A DNA stretch of 48,107 nucleotides from NCBI GenBank assembly GCA_030527285.1, contig JAUNBC010000003.1, forward strand, positions 1 through 48,107. The letters are read 5' to 3'. A program made the position numbers and the translations under genes. Positions 25,400-35,442 of the stretch are shown one piece after another. A model generated the notes under the pieces. The model worked only from the letters and a program-made list of their open reading frames with translations. It made no database searches and was not told where the DNA came from. This DNA comes from Bacillota bacterium. Lineage in GTDB: Bacteria > Bacillota > Dehalobacteriia > UBA4068. How positions within the stretch are numbered: the first letter of the stretch is position 1; each line of letters starts with the position of its first letter.

Positions 25400-25687
25400 C
25401 TATTGATTGTTTCTGATCTTTTGGAAGCAATCCTGGCAATACACCGGACGGTCGTCGGTGGGCTTGAAGGGGATCTCGGTCTCGCAGCCGCATTCGGCGC
25501 AGATCACCGGATGCATCTCTCTCTCGCCGCGATTATTGCGCTGTCTCTTGCGAGCGCTGCGGCATTCGGGGCAGCGGGCGGGATCGTTGACGAAGCCCTT
25601 TTCGGCGTAAAATTCCTGCTCGGATGCGGTGAAAGCGAATTCAGCGCCGCATTCTTTGCACGTTAAAGTCCTATCCGTAAAAGTCAT
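25400..25687 (-). CDS. Small double zinc-ribbon protein
   Basis: The protein has 95 residues. The first zinc site (LTCKECGAEFAF...FVNDPARCPECR, about residues 9-43) matches the probable zinc-ribbon family zf-trcl, typified by EFYAEKGF. A basic linker (KRQRNNRGERE) and a second CAEC...CQDC site (about 63-86) follow. Such proteins are small cytosolic nucleic-acid- or protein-binding factors of unknown role. It has a strong own promoter and a shared terminator. The ribosome site is GGAGGAAAACG-ATG-like. Confidence 0.85.
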   Translation of the reverse strand: MTFTDRTLTCKECGAEFAFTASEQEFYAEKGFVNDPARCPECRSARKRQRNNRGEREMHPVICAECGCETEIPFKPTDDRPVYCQDCFQKIRNNQ

Positions 25688-25788
25688 GTCGTTTTCCTCC
25701 TTATTGGAATCCTATTGTTTATCCGCAACCAGGGTATTTATTAGCGGACTAATAGGGATCCCGGGAAGAAAAAACAGTAGGTGATTGC

Positions 25789-25817
25789 ATTATAACTGGT
25801 ATAATGGCAAATTGCAA
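25789..25817 (-). promoter_or_regulatory. SigA-type promoter for the zinc-ribbon gene
   Basis: On the minus strand TTGCAA (25817-25812), 17 bp and TATAAT (25794-25789) give a near-consensus promoter with a leader of about 95 nt. Confidence 0.75.
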
Positions 25818-25875
25818 GCGTTTTGTTTTGTATTTGGTAAATATTTAGAAATTTTGCAAAAAAATATCCAAACTA

Positions 25876-25904
25876 TTGCTTTCGTGAATTTAGCATGTTA
25901 TAAT
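25876..25904 (+). promoter_or_regulatory. SigA-type promoter for the cold-shock gene
   Basis: TTGCTT (25876-25881), 17 bp, then TATAAT (25899-25904) preceded by TGT (extended -10). The leader is only about 27 nt, so the long structured cold-box leader of some csp genes is absent. Confidence 0.8.
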
Positions 25905-25937
25905 GTGCACGCTTAATATTTATTTAGGAGGTAACAC

Positions 25938-26135
25938 ATGAACGGCAAAGTCAAATGGTTCAACGCTGAGAAGGGTTTTGGTTTCATTGAAAGAGAAGGC
26001 GGCGAGGATGTTTTCGTGCATTTCTCCGCTATCCAAGGTGAAGGCTTCAAAACTCTTGACGAAGGACAGAACGTGGAATTCGATATCGTCGAAGGTCCTC
26101 GTGGTCCGCAAGCAGCAAACGTTGTCAAGTTGTAA
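25938..26135 (+). CDS. Cold-shock protein (CspA family)
   Basis: This 65-residue single OB-fold RNA/ssDNA chaperone has the N-terminus [18 protein letters not shown] (RNP1 KGFGFIE), RNP2 VFVHFSAI, and the C-terminus [13 protein letters not shown]. All expected aromatic residues (W8, F15, F17, F27, F30 by pattern) are present. AGGAGG lies six bases upstream. It has its own promoter and terminator. Confidence 0.97.
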   Translation: MNGKVKWFNAEKGFGFIEREGGEDVFVHFSAIQGEGFKTLDEGQNVEFDIVEGPRGPQAANVVKL

Positions 26136-26185
26136 TCCAGGAGCTGCACCTCTATATAGATAGCAATATCAATATTCAGGTAGCA

Positions 26186-26222
26186 AAAGCCCCGCCGCCC
26201 GTCGGTCGGGGCTTTATTTTTA
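26186..26222 (+). terminator. Terminator after the cold-shock gene
   Basis: AAAGCCCCG (26186-26194) pairs with CGGGGCTTT (26207-26215), followed by ATTTTTAT. Confidence 0.85.
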
Positions 26223-26259
26223 TCTCGGGTGATGATATAATCAGCGTCGGGGTGATGAT

Positions 26260-26709
26260 ATGAAAAAACTCAGCGAGGAATTCAAAGCCTTTCTCTTGCG
26301 CGGCAACGTCGTCGATATGGCGGTAGGCGTGATCATCGGCGCGGCCTTTTCGGCGATCATCAATTCGCTGGTCAAGGATATGCTGATGCCGTTGATATCG
26401 CTGCTGTTCGGCAAGATCGACTTCACCAATATGTTCATCGCCTTAGACGGCAATGAATACGCGACGCTGGAGGCGGCGCAGGAGGTGGGCGCGGCTACTT
26501 TTAATTACGGCGCTTTCATCACCGCCGTCATCAACTTTGTACTGATCGGCTTATTCGTGTTTATTTTTATCAAGGTGGTAAACGCGCTGTTTATCCGCCG
26601 TCAGCAGGAAGCCGAGCCTGAGGCGCGGCTGTGCCCGTACTGCTTCGGCGAGGTGCACGAGCAGGCGGCGCGCTGCCCGCATTGCTGCTCCGAGCTGCCC
26701 GAAGCCTGA
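26260..26709 (+). CDS. mscL: Large-conductance mechanosensitive channel MscL with C-terminal zinc ribbon
   Basis: The protein has 149 residues. Residues about 1-110 are MscL: the N-terminal helix EEFKAFLLRGNVVDMAVGVIIGAAF with the pore-lining TM1, a periplasmic loop, and TM2 (FITAVINFVLIGLFVFIFIKVVN). The usual cytoplasmic C-terminal helix is replaced or extended by a CPYC...CPHC zinc ribbon at about 125-142. MscL releases solutes when membrane tension rises. A TATAAT at 26236-26241 lacks a good -35. The channel part looks intact. Confidence 0.93.
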   Translation: MKKLSEEFKAFLLRGNVVDMAVGVIIGAAFSAIINSLVKDMLMPLISLLFGKIDFTNMFIALDGNEYATLEAAQEVGAATFNYGAFITAVINFVLIGLFVFIFIKVVNALFIRRQQEAEPEARLCPYCFGEVHEQAARCPHCCSELPEA

Positions 26710-26819
26710 GCGCGCGTAAGCTGCGCCGGCGGAGCCCGGTCGGTGGCCTTGCAGGGCAAAGTCCAGCTAAGCCGCTTGTTTATGTACGGCCGGCGAGTCG
26801 AGCGGCGCAATAAAAACAC

Positions 26820-26848
26820 TTGTTTTTCCGCGCCGTTGATGGTAAAAT
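26820..26848 (+). promoter_or_regulatory. SigA-type promoter for the 52-residue protein gene
   Basis: TTGTTT (26820-26825), 17 bp, TAAAAT (26843-26848) with TGG extension. It lies 42 bp before the ATG. Confidence 0.6.
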
Positions 26849-26890
26849 CTAATCAAGTATGGGGAACATAATTCTAAAGGGGGAACTGCC

Positions 26891-27049
26891 ATGTCCGATG
26901 AGAAGAAGGAAGTAAAACTGGAGGATTATTTTGATTATACCGGCGAGCAGGGTTATTATGGCCGCAAATGCGCCAATTACGACGACAAATGCGCCGAATG
27001 CAAATGGAATGAGCCCGCCCGCTGCCGCGAGGGTCATTTACGCGGCTAA
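26891..27049 (+). CDS. Small Cys-rich protein of unknown function
   Basis: This is a 52-residue protein, MSDEKKEVKLEDYFDYTGEQ at the N-terminus and four cysteines in the C-terminal half (CANYDDKCAEC...C). The spacing could bind one metal ion. AGGGGG lies about ten bases upstream of the ATG. A promoter at 26820-26848 and a strong terminator at 27064-27105 frame it exactly, which supports a real, independently expressed gene despite its size. I do not recognise the family, and no signal peptide or membrane helix is visible. Confidence 0.7.
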   Translation: MSDEKKEVKLEDYFDYTGEQGYYGRKCANYDDKCAECKWNEPARCREGHLRG

Positions 27050-27063
27050 TGGGGTAAATTGAC

Positions 27064-27105
27064 CTATACAAAAAAACCGCCTGTTTAGGCGGTTTTTTTG
27101 TATAG
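27064..27105. terminator. Bidirectional terminator
   Basis: A perfect 19-bp stem (27064-27082 with 27087-27105) with loop GTTT contains A7 and T7 tracts in its arms. It works in both directions, between the 52-residue protein gene and the minus-strand Cys-rich gene. Confidence 0.93.
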
Positions 27106-27129
27106 GGGGACGCGCAGTATGGCTGATCT

Positions 27130-27870
27130 TCAGCAGGAAGGGCAGCTCTTGGTCCCGCTCACGCAGCCGCATATCGTATCGCAGGGATCGGTGAACAAGG
27201 TGCGCGTGTCGTTGCAGTCGGCGTACTCGCATACCGGCGTGGCGGTCAGCGTGTATTCGCGCAGCAGCGTTTGCTGCAGGCAGGAGCGGAACAGCAGGCT
27301 GATGGCTACGCGGATCGTATCGTCGGTGATGTCGGTGATCACCGCCGAGCCGGCGACGACGCGGGTATTGGGCGTCATCAGTATGCTGTCGCGGGTGCAG
27401 CACAGCGAGGCTGAGCGGATGACGGTGATCGTCCGGCGCAGCGCGTTGTTGACGCAGCCGCAATTGTTGGGATTGAGCAGGCGTATCGGGATCTGGAAGC
27501 GTACCGTGGAGGTACAGAGGCAATCGTCCTTTTCGCGGTTGACCTCGCGGAATTCGATATTGCCGTCGATCTCGAGCGGGATAACGTCGCCGACCTCGAA
27601 ATCATTGGGGTCGAAAATGGCCGGCGCGTCAATGGTGATCTCGCGGCAGACGTCGGCGGTGGTGCAGCAGCTATCCAGCACCGTTTGCAGCATCGCGCGT
27701 ACCTCCTGCGGGCCGACGGCGGTATCGGTGGTCTCGCCGGCTACGGTGGTATCGGCAGCGGTAGTGGTAGTGGTGCAGCAGCATTTGCTCTTGGCGGCGG
27801 TGCAGCAGCAGTTGTTCTTGATGGGAGTGCAGCAATTATTCTTGCCGCAGCAGCCGGAAAGCAGGCTCAT
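27130..27870 (-). CDS. Cysteine-rich protein, possible spore-surface/coat component
   Basis: This 246-residue protein has about 27 cysteines, many in CC and CCC clusters at the N-terminus (GCCGKNNCCTPIKNNCCC). A Thr-rich spacer precedes a beta-rich body (ITIDAPAIFDPNDFEVGDVI; RVVAGSAVITDITDD), and the C-terminus is again Cys-rich (CDTICGCVSGTKSCPSC). No signal peptide is visible. Clustered Cys and disulfide-linked assembly are features of insoluble spore-coat and exosporium proteins in spore-formers, but this is analogy, not homology I can name. A GAGGTG ribosome site precedes the ATG. The antisense frame of similar length is a shadow. Confidence 0.65.
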   Translation of the reverse strand: MSLLSGCCGKNNCCTPIKNNCCCTAAKSKCCCTTTTTAADTTVAGETTDTAVGPQEVRAMLQTVLDSCCTTADVCREITIDAPAIFDPNDFEVGDVIPLEIDGNIEFREVNREKDDCLCTSTVRFQIPIRLLNPNNCGCVNNALRRTITVIRSASLCCTRDSILMTPNTRVVAGSAVITDITDDTIRVAISLLFRSCLQQTLLREYTLTATPVCEYADCNDTRTLFTDPCDTICGCVSGTKSCPSC

Positions 27871-27872
27871 AA

Positions 27873-27928
27873 AAAAACACCTCTCTTATATCTGTCTATG
27901 GTACAGAATATGAGCAGCAGGTGTTTTT
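27873..27928 (-). promoter_or_regulatory. Terminator-like hairpin abutting the Cys-rich gene start
   Basis: In the minus direction AAAAACACCT (27928-27919) pairs with AGGTGTTTTT (27882-27873), with further CTC/GAG and ATAT pairing inside the loop. The T-tract ends two bases before the ATG, and the AGGTG of the ribosome site lies in the 3' arm. It probably terminates the upstream phospholipase-like gene and would hide the ribosome site on a read-through message. Confidence 0.5.
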
Positions 27929-27944
27929 GGTGCGGAAGATGGAG

Positions 27945-28682
27945 TTAATAGGCGCCGAGCATTTCAGCGGTCAGCGCGATGACCTGTTCGATGTACGGGT
28001 AAAAGCCGTCTGACAGCTCCCGGCTCATCTTTTCCAGCAGCGCCGCCATTTTCAGAGGTTCCGCGTCATGCATATTGAAGCGGTAGATGAAGGAATCGGC
28101 CTGCTTTTGCGCCAATGCCAGCGCCGTGACCTCGCGGATGGCGAAGATCTGCAGCGCGCGATTATAGACGCCAATGATGCTCTCCGCGTTTCTGCCGCTG
28201 TAGGCGGACAGCGCCTCGGCGGCAATGCTTTTGCTGCGATAATCGGTGAGCGCCGCGATCAGCTCCTGGTTAGTCTGCGGCTGATCGCGTTTGATGATCA
28301 GCTCATAGCTCATCTCGACGAAATTATGCGCCTTCCACCATATGTAGTCCTCGCCGAGGTGGGTGGAGTCGCGCACCTCGTCCATATAGCGCTCGCCCTG
28401 CTTGAAGCACCAGCCATGCTCGCAGTCCGGCCAGTATTCGTCGGCGTAATAGTCCACGCCATGCGGCTCGGTCCCATGCGAGAGTATGCCCAGCGCCAGC
28501 GGCAGCGCCTGCGGACGGTAGCGTTTGCACCAGCCGTGGAAGCCGTCGCCCATCATATGCGCGGCGTCGCGCTCCATACCCGTGCCGGAGGCCAGATCGG
28601 GGAAAAAGCCGCCCAGAGTCATCAACGGCGGCACCTGGCCATATATTCTTTTGTTGACGTAATAATGCACCAGCGGAAACAT
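27945..28682 (-). CDS. Zinc-dependent phospholipase C-like protein
   Basis: This 245-residue protein has no signal peptide. The pattern of conserved residues resembles the Zn-dependent PLC superfamily: an N-terminal His (LVHYYVNKRI), GGFFPDLA, LGILSHGTEPHGVDYYAD with metal-type His/Asp, and HNFVEMSYELII with His...Glu. Bacterial proteins of this type are usually annotated as phospholipase C family without proven activity. The start at 28682 has only a weak GGGG ribosome site. The remaining sequence is helical. A non-enzymatic relative is possible. Confidence 0.55.
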   Translation of the reverse strand: MFPLVHYYVNKRIYGQVPPLMTLGGFFPDLASGTGMERDAAHMMGDGFHGWCKRYRPQALPLALGILSHGTEPHGVDYYADEYWPDCEHGWCFKQGERYMDEVRDSTHLGEDYIWWKAHNFVEMSYELIIKRDQPQTNQELIAALTDYRSKSIAAEALSAYSGRNAESIIGVYNRALQIFAIREVTALALAQKQADSFIYRFNMHDAEPLKMAALLEKMSRELSDGFYPYIEQVIALTAEMLGAY

Positions 28683-28709
28683 AAGCGCCCCTGTTTACTG
28701 ATAATTATC

Positions 28710-28738
28710 TTGACAAATCGACATTAGTATTATATAAC
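28710..28738 (+). promoter_or_regulatory. SigA-type promoter for the YitT gene
   Basis: A perfect -35 TTGACA (28710-28715), 17 bp, TATAAC (28733-28738), 50 bp before the ATG. Confidence 0.75.
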
Positions 28739-28787
28739 ATAGTCTCTTGATATTAAAACTTTTTTTTGCGTAAATTTAGGAGTAAAC

Positions 28788-29771
28788 ATGGCAGGCAGAA
28801 GAAGCACGAAAAAAACACCGTTAAAAAAGCATATCCGTAATATCGCGATGATCAGCCTAGGCTCGCTGGTCTGCACCGCCGGTTACTTGATACTTATCAC
28901 GCCCAATGACCTGTTGGCCGGCGGCGTCTGGGGCGTAGCCGCGATACTCAATCACTATTTGCCGCGCATACCGATGGGCGCGTTTTTGGTGATACTCAAT
29001 ATACCGCTGCTGCTCTGGGGCTGGAATAAGCTGCGCCTGCGTTTTGCCGTCTATACGGTATATGCGATACTGCTGCAAAGCGCGCTGCTGATACTCATCG
29101 AGCCGTATCTGCCGACCTATACCGCCAACCCGCTGCTGGCCTGTATTTTCGGCGGCGTGCTGGTGGGCGTAGGCTCGGGCACGGTGGTGCGCTATCACGG
29201 TTCGGGCGGCGGTACTGACGTGATCGGCATCATCCTCAAGAGTAAATACGACATTTCTATCGGTACTATATCGCTGATCGTCAATGCGCTGATCGTCTTC
29301 TGCGCGGCATTTATCTTCGGTTTTGAGCGCGCCATGTATACGATGGTCAATCTGTTTATCTCAGCGCGCGTGTTCACGCAGGTGCTGGAGGGGTTGAACC
29401 GCAAGCGCAATGTGATGATCATCTCCGAGCATGGCGACGCGATAGCCGAGCGGCTGCTGCATGAGGTGGGCCGCGGCGTGACCAAGCTGCATGGCGAGGG
29501 CGGCTATACGCGCAAGAATAAGGACGTGCTGTTCTGCGTGGTCAGCCGTTTTGAGCTGGCGCTGCTCAAGGAAGTGATACAGCAAATCGATCCGCAGGCT
29601 TTCGTCTGCATCAACGAGACCTATGAGGTGCTGGGCAGTTTCCCCAAGCACGCGGCTCTGGAGGCGTTGATGAGCGAGGAACAGCAGGCGGCGATACTGG
29701 ATAGCGGCGAGCTGCCGCAGATGAGCATCGAGTCGGAGTATGATAGCGAGGTTAACGAAAATCAGATATAA
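28788..29771 (+). CDS. YitT family membrane protein (DUF161/DUF2179)
   Basis: The protein has 327 residues. Five to six membrane helices occupy about residues 18-205 (LGSLVCTAGYLILITPNDLLAGG; FGGVLVGVGSGTVVRYHGSGGGTDVIG), the duplicated DUF161 pattern. The C-terminal DUF2179 domain (about 225-300, NVMIISEHGDAIAERLLHEV...FCVVSRFELALLKEVI) is a ferredoxin-like fold related to P-II folds. The family is widespread in Bacillota with unknown transport or regulatory function. The N-terminus is basic. Own promoter; terminator downstream at 29854-29881. Confidence 0.92.
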   Translation: MAGRRSTKKTPLKKHIRNIAMISLGSLVCTAGYLILITPNDLLAGGVWGVAAILNHYLPRIPMGAFLVILNIPLLLWGWNKLRLRFAVYTVYAILLQSALLILIEPYLPTYTANPLLACIFGGVLVGVGSGTVVRYHGSGGGTDVIGIILKSKYDISIGTISLIVNALIVFCAAFIFGFERAMYTMVNLFISARVFTQVLEGLNRKRNVMIISEHGDAIAERLLHEVGRGVTKLHGEGGYTRKNKDVLFCVVSRFELALLKEVIQQIDPQAFVCINETYEVLGSFPKHAALEALMSEEQQAAILDSGELPQMSIESEYDSEVNENQI

Positions 29772-29791
29772 GATACAATTAGATATAATAT

Positions 29792-30056
29792 AAAAAAGAG
29801 GATGTTATTAGGCGGCGCAACTTAGGGAGGCGGCGGTTTTCCGCAACTTGATCAAAAAGCCCTGTGCAAACAGGGCTTTTTCTTATGCGGAAAACTACGC
29901 AGTATTTCTGCGGCGAGAAATTTTGGCGCAGGGCAAGGCGCAAAGCGCAGCAATAGACGGAGCCTATTGTGAGCATTTGCAACGCCGCACTGCGCCGAAA
30001 GAGCCGCCGCAGAAACAACGTAGCCCTAAGGCGCGCCGCCCTTAGTCCTCTTTTTT
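29792..30056. repeat. 265-bp nested imperfect palindrome (two-arm structured element)
   Basis: The closing stem has three blocks: AAAAAAGAGGA (29792-29802) with TCCTCTTTTTT (30046-30056), GGCGGCGC (29811-29818) with GCGCCGCC (30033-30040), and CTTAGGG (29821-29827) with CCCTAAG (30024-30030). Inside are two arms. Arm 1 is GTTTTCCGCA (29836-29845) with TGCGGAAAAC (29886-29895), enclosing a terminator hairpin. Arm 2 is TACG...TTTCTGCGGCG (29896-29915) with CGCCGCAGAAA...CGTA (30005-30022), then GGCGCAG (29925-29931) with CTGCGCC (29990-29996), then CAATAG (29951-29956) with CTATTG (29964-29969). The right end overlaps the last codons of the minus-strand gene. It could be a MITE-like repeat or a structured RNA. 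No second copy was noticed in this window. Confidence 0.65.
29854..29881. terminator. Terminator hairpin inside the palindromic element
   Basis: AAAAAGCCCTGT / ACAGGGCTTTTT, a perfect 12-bp stem with loop GCAA, has A and T tracts in the arms so it can work both ways. It lies 83 bp after the YitT stop. Confidence 0.88.
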
Positions 30057-30704
30057 TGTTAGCTCTGCCCACAACTCGGCGGGCGCTATATCTTTTATCC
30101 GCAGCTGCTGATAATCGCTTGCGCCGGCGCTGCCGCCGGGCGGATAATCGGCCGCGTTGAGCCGGGCGCAGAAATCGCCGTCCAAGGGCGGCGCGCCATT
30201 GTCCTCCTCAGCTAAAATAAGTCGCGTCAGTTCATCCAAACCGCTGTTGACGATAGATTCCCTTAAACGGTGCATCCTGTCGCTTTGCGGCAGGCAAAAA
30301 TGGCTGCGGCAGACGAAGGGCCGCGTCAGATGACGCGAGCAGCAATGCCGTTCGCCGTCGAGCAGCATACAGCTGCCGTCGTCAGCGCGGCGCAGGCTGA
30401 TATCGGCCGCGCCCGCCGCGTCTACGGCATAGGAGGCGAGAGCGGAGCACACCTGATGCGCGGGATAGGCCGCGCCGGGCTCCGCCATTTGCGCGATATC
30501 GGCGGCGATCAGCGGCGCGCGCTCATGGCAGCAGCCGTCGCAGCCGTAGCAATCGGCCAGATGCGCGGCGGCAAAGCCGTCCAACGCCCGCAAATAGTCG
30601 GCGACCGTGGCCGCGTCGTCGTCCACAGCTATATCCAGAGCCATCGCCTGTCCGCCGAAGTCGTCCTCGGCCTCGATGAAAAAAATACGGCAGCCGTCTC
30701 TCAT
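30042..30704 (-). CDS. YkgJ-like cysteine-cluster (CxxCC) protein
   Basis: The protein has 220 residues from the ATG at 30704, which has GGGAGG eight bases upstream. Longer in-frame starts (30764, 30815) have no ribosome site. The cluster motif is DCYGCDGCCHERAPLIAADI at about residues 67-86, followed by CCSRHLTRPFVCRSHFC at about 134-150. These Cys residues match the YkgJ zinc/iron-chelating family, thought to bind a metal or Fe-S centre. The last codons (KKED) lie in the right arm of the palindromic element, so the natural C-terminus may have been altered. Function unknown. Confidence 0.78.
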   Translation of the reverse strand: MRDGCRIFFIEAEDDFGGQAMALDIAVDDDAATVADYLRALDGFAAAHLADCYGCDGCCHERAPLIAADIAQMAEPGAAYPAHQVCSALASYAVDAAGAADISLRRADDGSCMLLDGERHCCSRHLTRPFVCRSHFCLPQSDRMHRLRESIVNSGLDELTRLILAEEDNGAPPLDGDFCARLNAADYPPGGSAGASDYQQLRIKDIAPAELWAELTKKED

Positions 30705-30801
30705 CACCGCATCCTCCCAAGCCTTTATTCGCGGGATCGGCGGCGAAACCCTTTTCCGCGTCATTTTGTGAAAAATATATATATTTATAAGAAGAAAACT
30801 A

Positions 30802-30830
30802 TTGATGCACCCCATATGTTGTGGTATAAT
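30802..30830 (+). promoter_or_regulatory. SigA-type promoter for gyrBA
   Basis: TTGATG (30802-30807), 17 bp, a perfect TATAAT (30825-30830) with TGG extension, 42 bp before gyrB. Confidence 0.78.
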
Positions 30831-30860
30831 TAATCAGGCATAAATATATCCGCGATTTAA

Positions 30861-32846
<1,986 letters not shown>

Positions 32847-32858
32847 GGGGGCGGAACA

Positions 32859-35372
32859 GTGGATTTCACCAATGGCAAGGTTTTGACCCGCAATCTGGAA
32901 AAGGAGATGCGGGAATCATATATCGACTATTCGATGAGCGTGATCGTCGGCCGCGCCCTGCCCGATGTGCGCGACGGCTTAAAGCCGGTGCATCGGCGCG
33001 TGCTGTACTCGATGTTCGAGCAGGGCATCACTCCCGACAAGCCGCATAAGAAATGCGCGCGCATCGTCGGCGACGCGATGGGTAAATACCATCCCCATGG
33101 CGATAGCTCCATCTATGATACGCTGGTGCGTATGGCGCAGGATTTCTCGATGCGCTATATGCTGGTAGATGGGCACGGTAACTTCGGCTCGGTGGACGGT
33201 CATCGGGCGGCCGCTATGCGTTATACCGAGGCGCGCCTGCATAAGTTCGCCATGGAGATGATGGCCGATCTGAATAAGGATACCGTCGATTTTGTCGATA
33301 ACTATGACGGCGAGGAGAAAGAGCCGGTGGTGCTGCCCAGCCGCTTTCCCAATCTGCTGGTCAACGGCAGCTCCGGCATCGCGGTGGGCATGGCGACCAA
33401 TATCCCGCCGCATAACCTCAACGAGGTCATCGACGCTATCGACCTGCTGATCGACAATCCCGACGCTACGATCGAGCAGCTGATGGCCAAAATACCCGGC
33501 CCCGATTTTCCCACCGCCGGCCTGATCCTGGGCGCGGACGGCATCAAGTCCGCCTATCGCAGCGGGCGCGGTATCATCAAGCTGCGCGCGCGCGCGGTGG
33601 TCGAGATGATGAACAACGGCAAGCAGCGGATACTGGTCACCGAGCTGCCCTATCAGGTCAATAAGGCGCAGCTGATCGAGAAGATCGCCGAGCTGGTGCG
33701 CGACAAGAAGATCGAGGGTATCACCGATCTGCGCGACGAGAGCGATAAGGACGGCTTGCGCGTGGTGCTCGAGGTCAAGAAAGAGGCCAACGCCTCGGTG
33801 ATACTCAATCAGCTGTACAAGCATACGCAATTGCAGACTACCTTCGGCATCATCATGCTGGCTCTGGTGGACGGCGTGCCGCAGGTGCTCAATCTCAAGG
33901 AAATGCTCGAGCATTATCTGGCGCATCAACAAGACGTGATCGTGCGCCGTTCGCGCTTCGATCTGGCAAAGGCGCAGGATCGCGCGCATATCGTCGAGGG
34001 CTTGAAGATCGCGCTCGATTTTATCGACGAGGTGATCGCCACCATCCGCGCCGCCCATGATAATGCCAAGGAAAAACTGATGGAGCGCTTCAACCTCTCC
34101 GAGCGGCAGGCCACGGCGATATTGGAAATGCGCCTGCGCGCGTTGCAGGGCATGGAGCGCGAGAAATTGGACGCCGAGTACAAGGAGCTGATCAAGACCA
34201 TCGCTTATTTGACCGAGGTGCTGAATAACGACAAATTAGTGCAGTATATCATCAAGGACGAATTACAGCAGATACAGGCCAAGTACGGCGATCACCGCCG
34301 TACCATCATCGTCAGCGACGACAAAGATATCTCGGTGGAGGACTTGATCGCCGAGGAGGATATGGTGATCACCATCACCAATTCCGGCTATATCAAGCGG
34401 CTCAACAGCAATACCTATCGTCAGCAGCGGCGCGGCGGGCGCGGGGTGACGGCGATGACCACCAAGCAGGAGGATTACGTCGAGCAGCTGTTCATTACCA
34501 CCACCCACCATTATCTGATGGTGTTCACCAGACGCGGCCGCGTCTACCGGCTCAAGGTGCATGAGATACCGGAGGCCGGCCGCCAGGCCAAGGGCACGGC
34601 TATCGTCAATCTGCTGTCGCTGACCGGCGAGGATACGGTCACCGCCGTGATACCGGTCAGGGAATACAGCGACGACAAGTATCTGTTCATGGCTACGCGC
34701 AACGGTACTGTCAAAAAGAGCGTGCTCTTAGAGTACGACAGCAACCGCAAGGACGGCTTGGTCGCCATCAATCTTGACGATGACGACGAGCTGATCGGCG
34801 TGCAGCTTACCGACGGCAATAACGGTATCGTGCTGTCCACGGCGCAGGGCGCGGCCATCCGCTTCGACGAGAGCAAGGTGCGGCCGATGGGGCGCGCCAC
34901 GCATGGCGTGCGCGGCATCACGCTGGACGGCGGCGATTTTGTGGTCAGCCTTGACAGCGTGCAGGAGAAGGGCGAGCTGCTGGTGCTTTCGGAGAACGGC
35001 TACGGCAAACGCACGCCGCTCGATTCCTTCCGCATCACCAATCGCGGCGGCAAGGGCGTTTATGCGCTGCGCTGCAATGATAAGACCGGACGGCTGGTCG
35101 CCATCGAAGTAGTACGCCCCGGCGATGAAATGATGATCATTTCCCGCGAGGGCATCATCATCCGCGTCAACGTCGATGATATCTCCGAGCAGGGGCGCTA
35201 TGCGCAGGGCGTGCGTGTGATCAAGCTCGGCGAGGGCGACGTGGTGGTCGATATGGCCAAGGTGCTGAGCCATGATGACGACGGCGAGGCGCTGCCGGCG
35301 GCTGCGGCCGAGGATATGGCGCTGGCCGGACAGCCGCAGGCGGATGACGCGGAGGATGTATTCGGCGAGTAG
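32859..35372 (+). CDS. gyrA: DNA gyrase subunit A
   Basis: This 837-residue cleavage subunit starts at GTG 32859. The quinolone-resistance region reads [18 protein letters not shown], so the residues equivalent to Ser83 and Asp87 are wild type. The active Tyr lies in [12 protein letters not shown]. The GyrA box QRRGGRG at about residue 525 distinguishes it from ParC and shows true supercoiling capacity. A six-blade C-terminal domain and a short acidic tail (DDAEDVFGE) follow. Cotranscribed with gyrB. Confidence 0.97.
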   Translation: MDFTNGKVLTRNLEKEMRESYIDYSMSVIVGRALPDVRDGLKPVHRRVLYSMFEQGITPDKPHKKCARIVGDAMGKYHPHGDSSIYDTLVRMAQDFSMRYMLVDGHGNFGSVDGHRAAAMRYTEARLHKFAMEMMADLNKDTVDFVDNYDGEEKEPVVLPSRFPNLLVNGSSGIAVGMATNIPPHNLNEVIDAIDLLIDNPDATIEQLMAKIPGPDFPTAGLILGADGIKSAYRSGRGIIKLRARAVVEMMNNGKQRILVTELPYQVNKAQLIEKIAELVRDKKIEGITDLRDESDKDGLRVVLEVKKEANASVILNQLYKHTQLQTTFGIIMLALVDGVPQVLNLKEMLEHYLAHQQDVIVRRSRFDLAKAQDRAHIVEGLKIALDFIDEVIATIRAAHDNAKEKLMERFNLSERQATAILEMRLRALQGMEREKLDAEYKELIKTIAYLTEVLNNDKLVQYIIKDELQQIQAKYGDHRRTIIVSDDKDISVEDLIAEEDMVITITNSGYIKRLNSNTYRQQRRGGRGVTAMTTKQEDYVEQLFITTTHHYLMVFTRRGRVYRLKVHEIPEAGRQAKGTAIVNLLSLTGEDTVTAVIPVREYSDDKYLFMATRNGTVKKSVLLEYDSNRKDGLVAINLDDDDELIGVQLTDGNNGIVLSTAQGAAIRFDESKVRPMGRATHGVRGITLDGGDFVVSLDSVQEKGELLVLSENGYGKRTPLDSFRITNRGGKGVYALRCNDKTGRLVAIEVVRPGDEMMIISREGIIIRVNVDDISEQGRYAQGVRVIKLGEGDVVVDMAKVLSHDDDGEALPAAAAEDMALAGQPQADDAEDVFGE

Positions 35373-35374
35373 AG

Positions 35375-35407
35375 GATAAATAGCGTCACGGCCGGCCGTT
35401 ATTTATC
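35375..35407 (+). other. Imperfect palindrome between gyrA and the aminopeptidase gene
   Basis: GATAAATA (35375-35382) pairs with TATTTATC (35400-35407) around ACGGCCGGCCGT. It begins 3 bp after the gyrA stop and has no T-tract. It could be an mRNA-stabilising hairpin or a weak terminator. Confidence 0.5.
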
Positions 35408-35442
35408 AGCATATTACCAAGCACAGAACAAGGAGGATCATC

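Noticed and set aside
25800..25805. Second TATAAT on the plus strand near the zinc-ribbon promoter
   Set aside because: No -35 at proper distance; it overlaps the better minus-strand promoter.
27098..27913. 271-codon plus-strand frame opposite the Cys-rich gene
   Set aside because: The minus frame has a ribosome site, ends just before a bidirectional terminator and has patterned Cys residues. The plus frame would start inside that terminator.
27885..27913. SigE-like promoter (TCATATT, 14 bp, GATATAAG on minus) before the Cys-rich gene
   Set aside because: The predicted start point would fall within or beyond the ribosome site, leaving an untranslatable leader.
28068..28727. 219-codon plus-strand frame opposite the phospholipase-like gene
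   Set aside because: Shadow frame with no family pattern; it would run into the yitT promoter.
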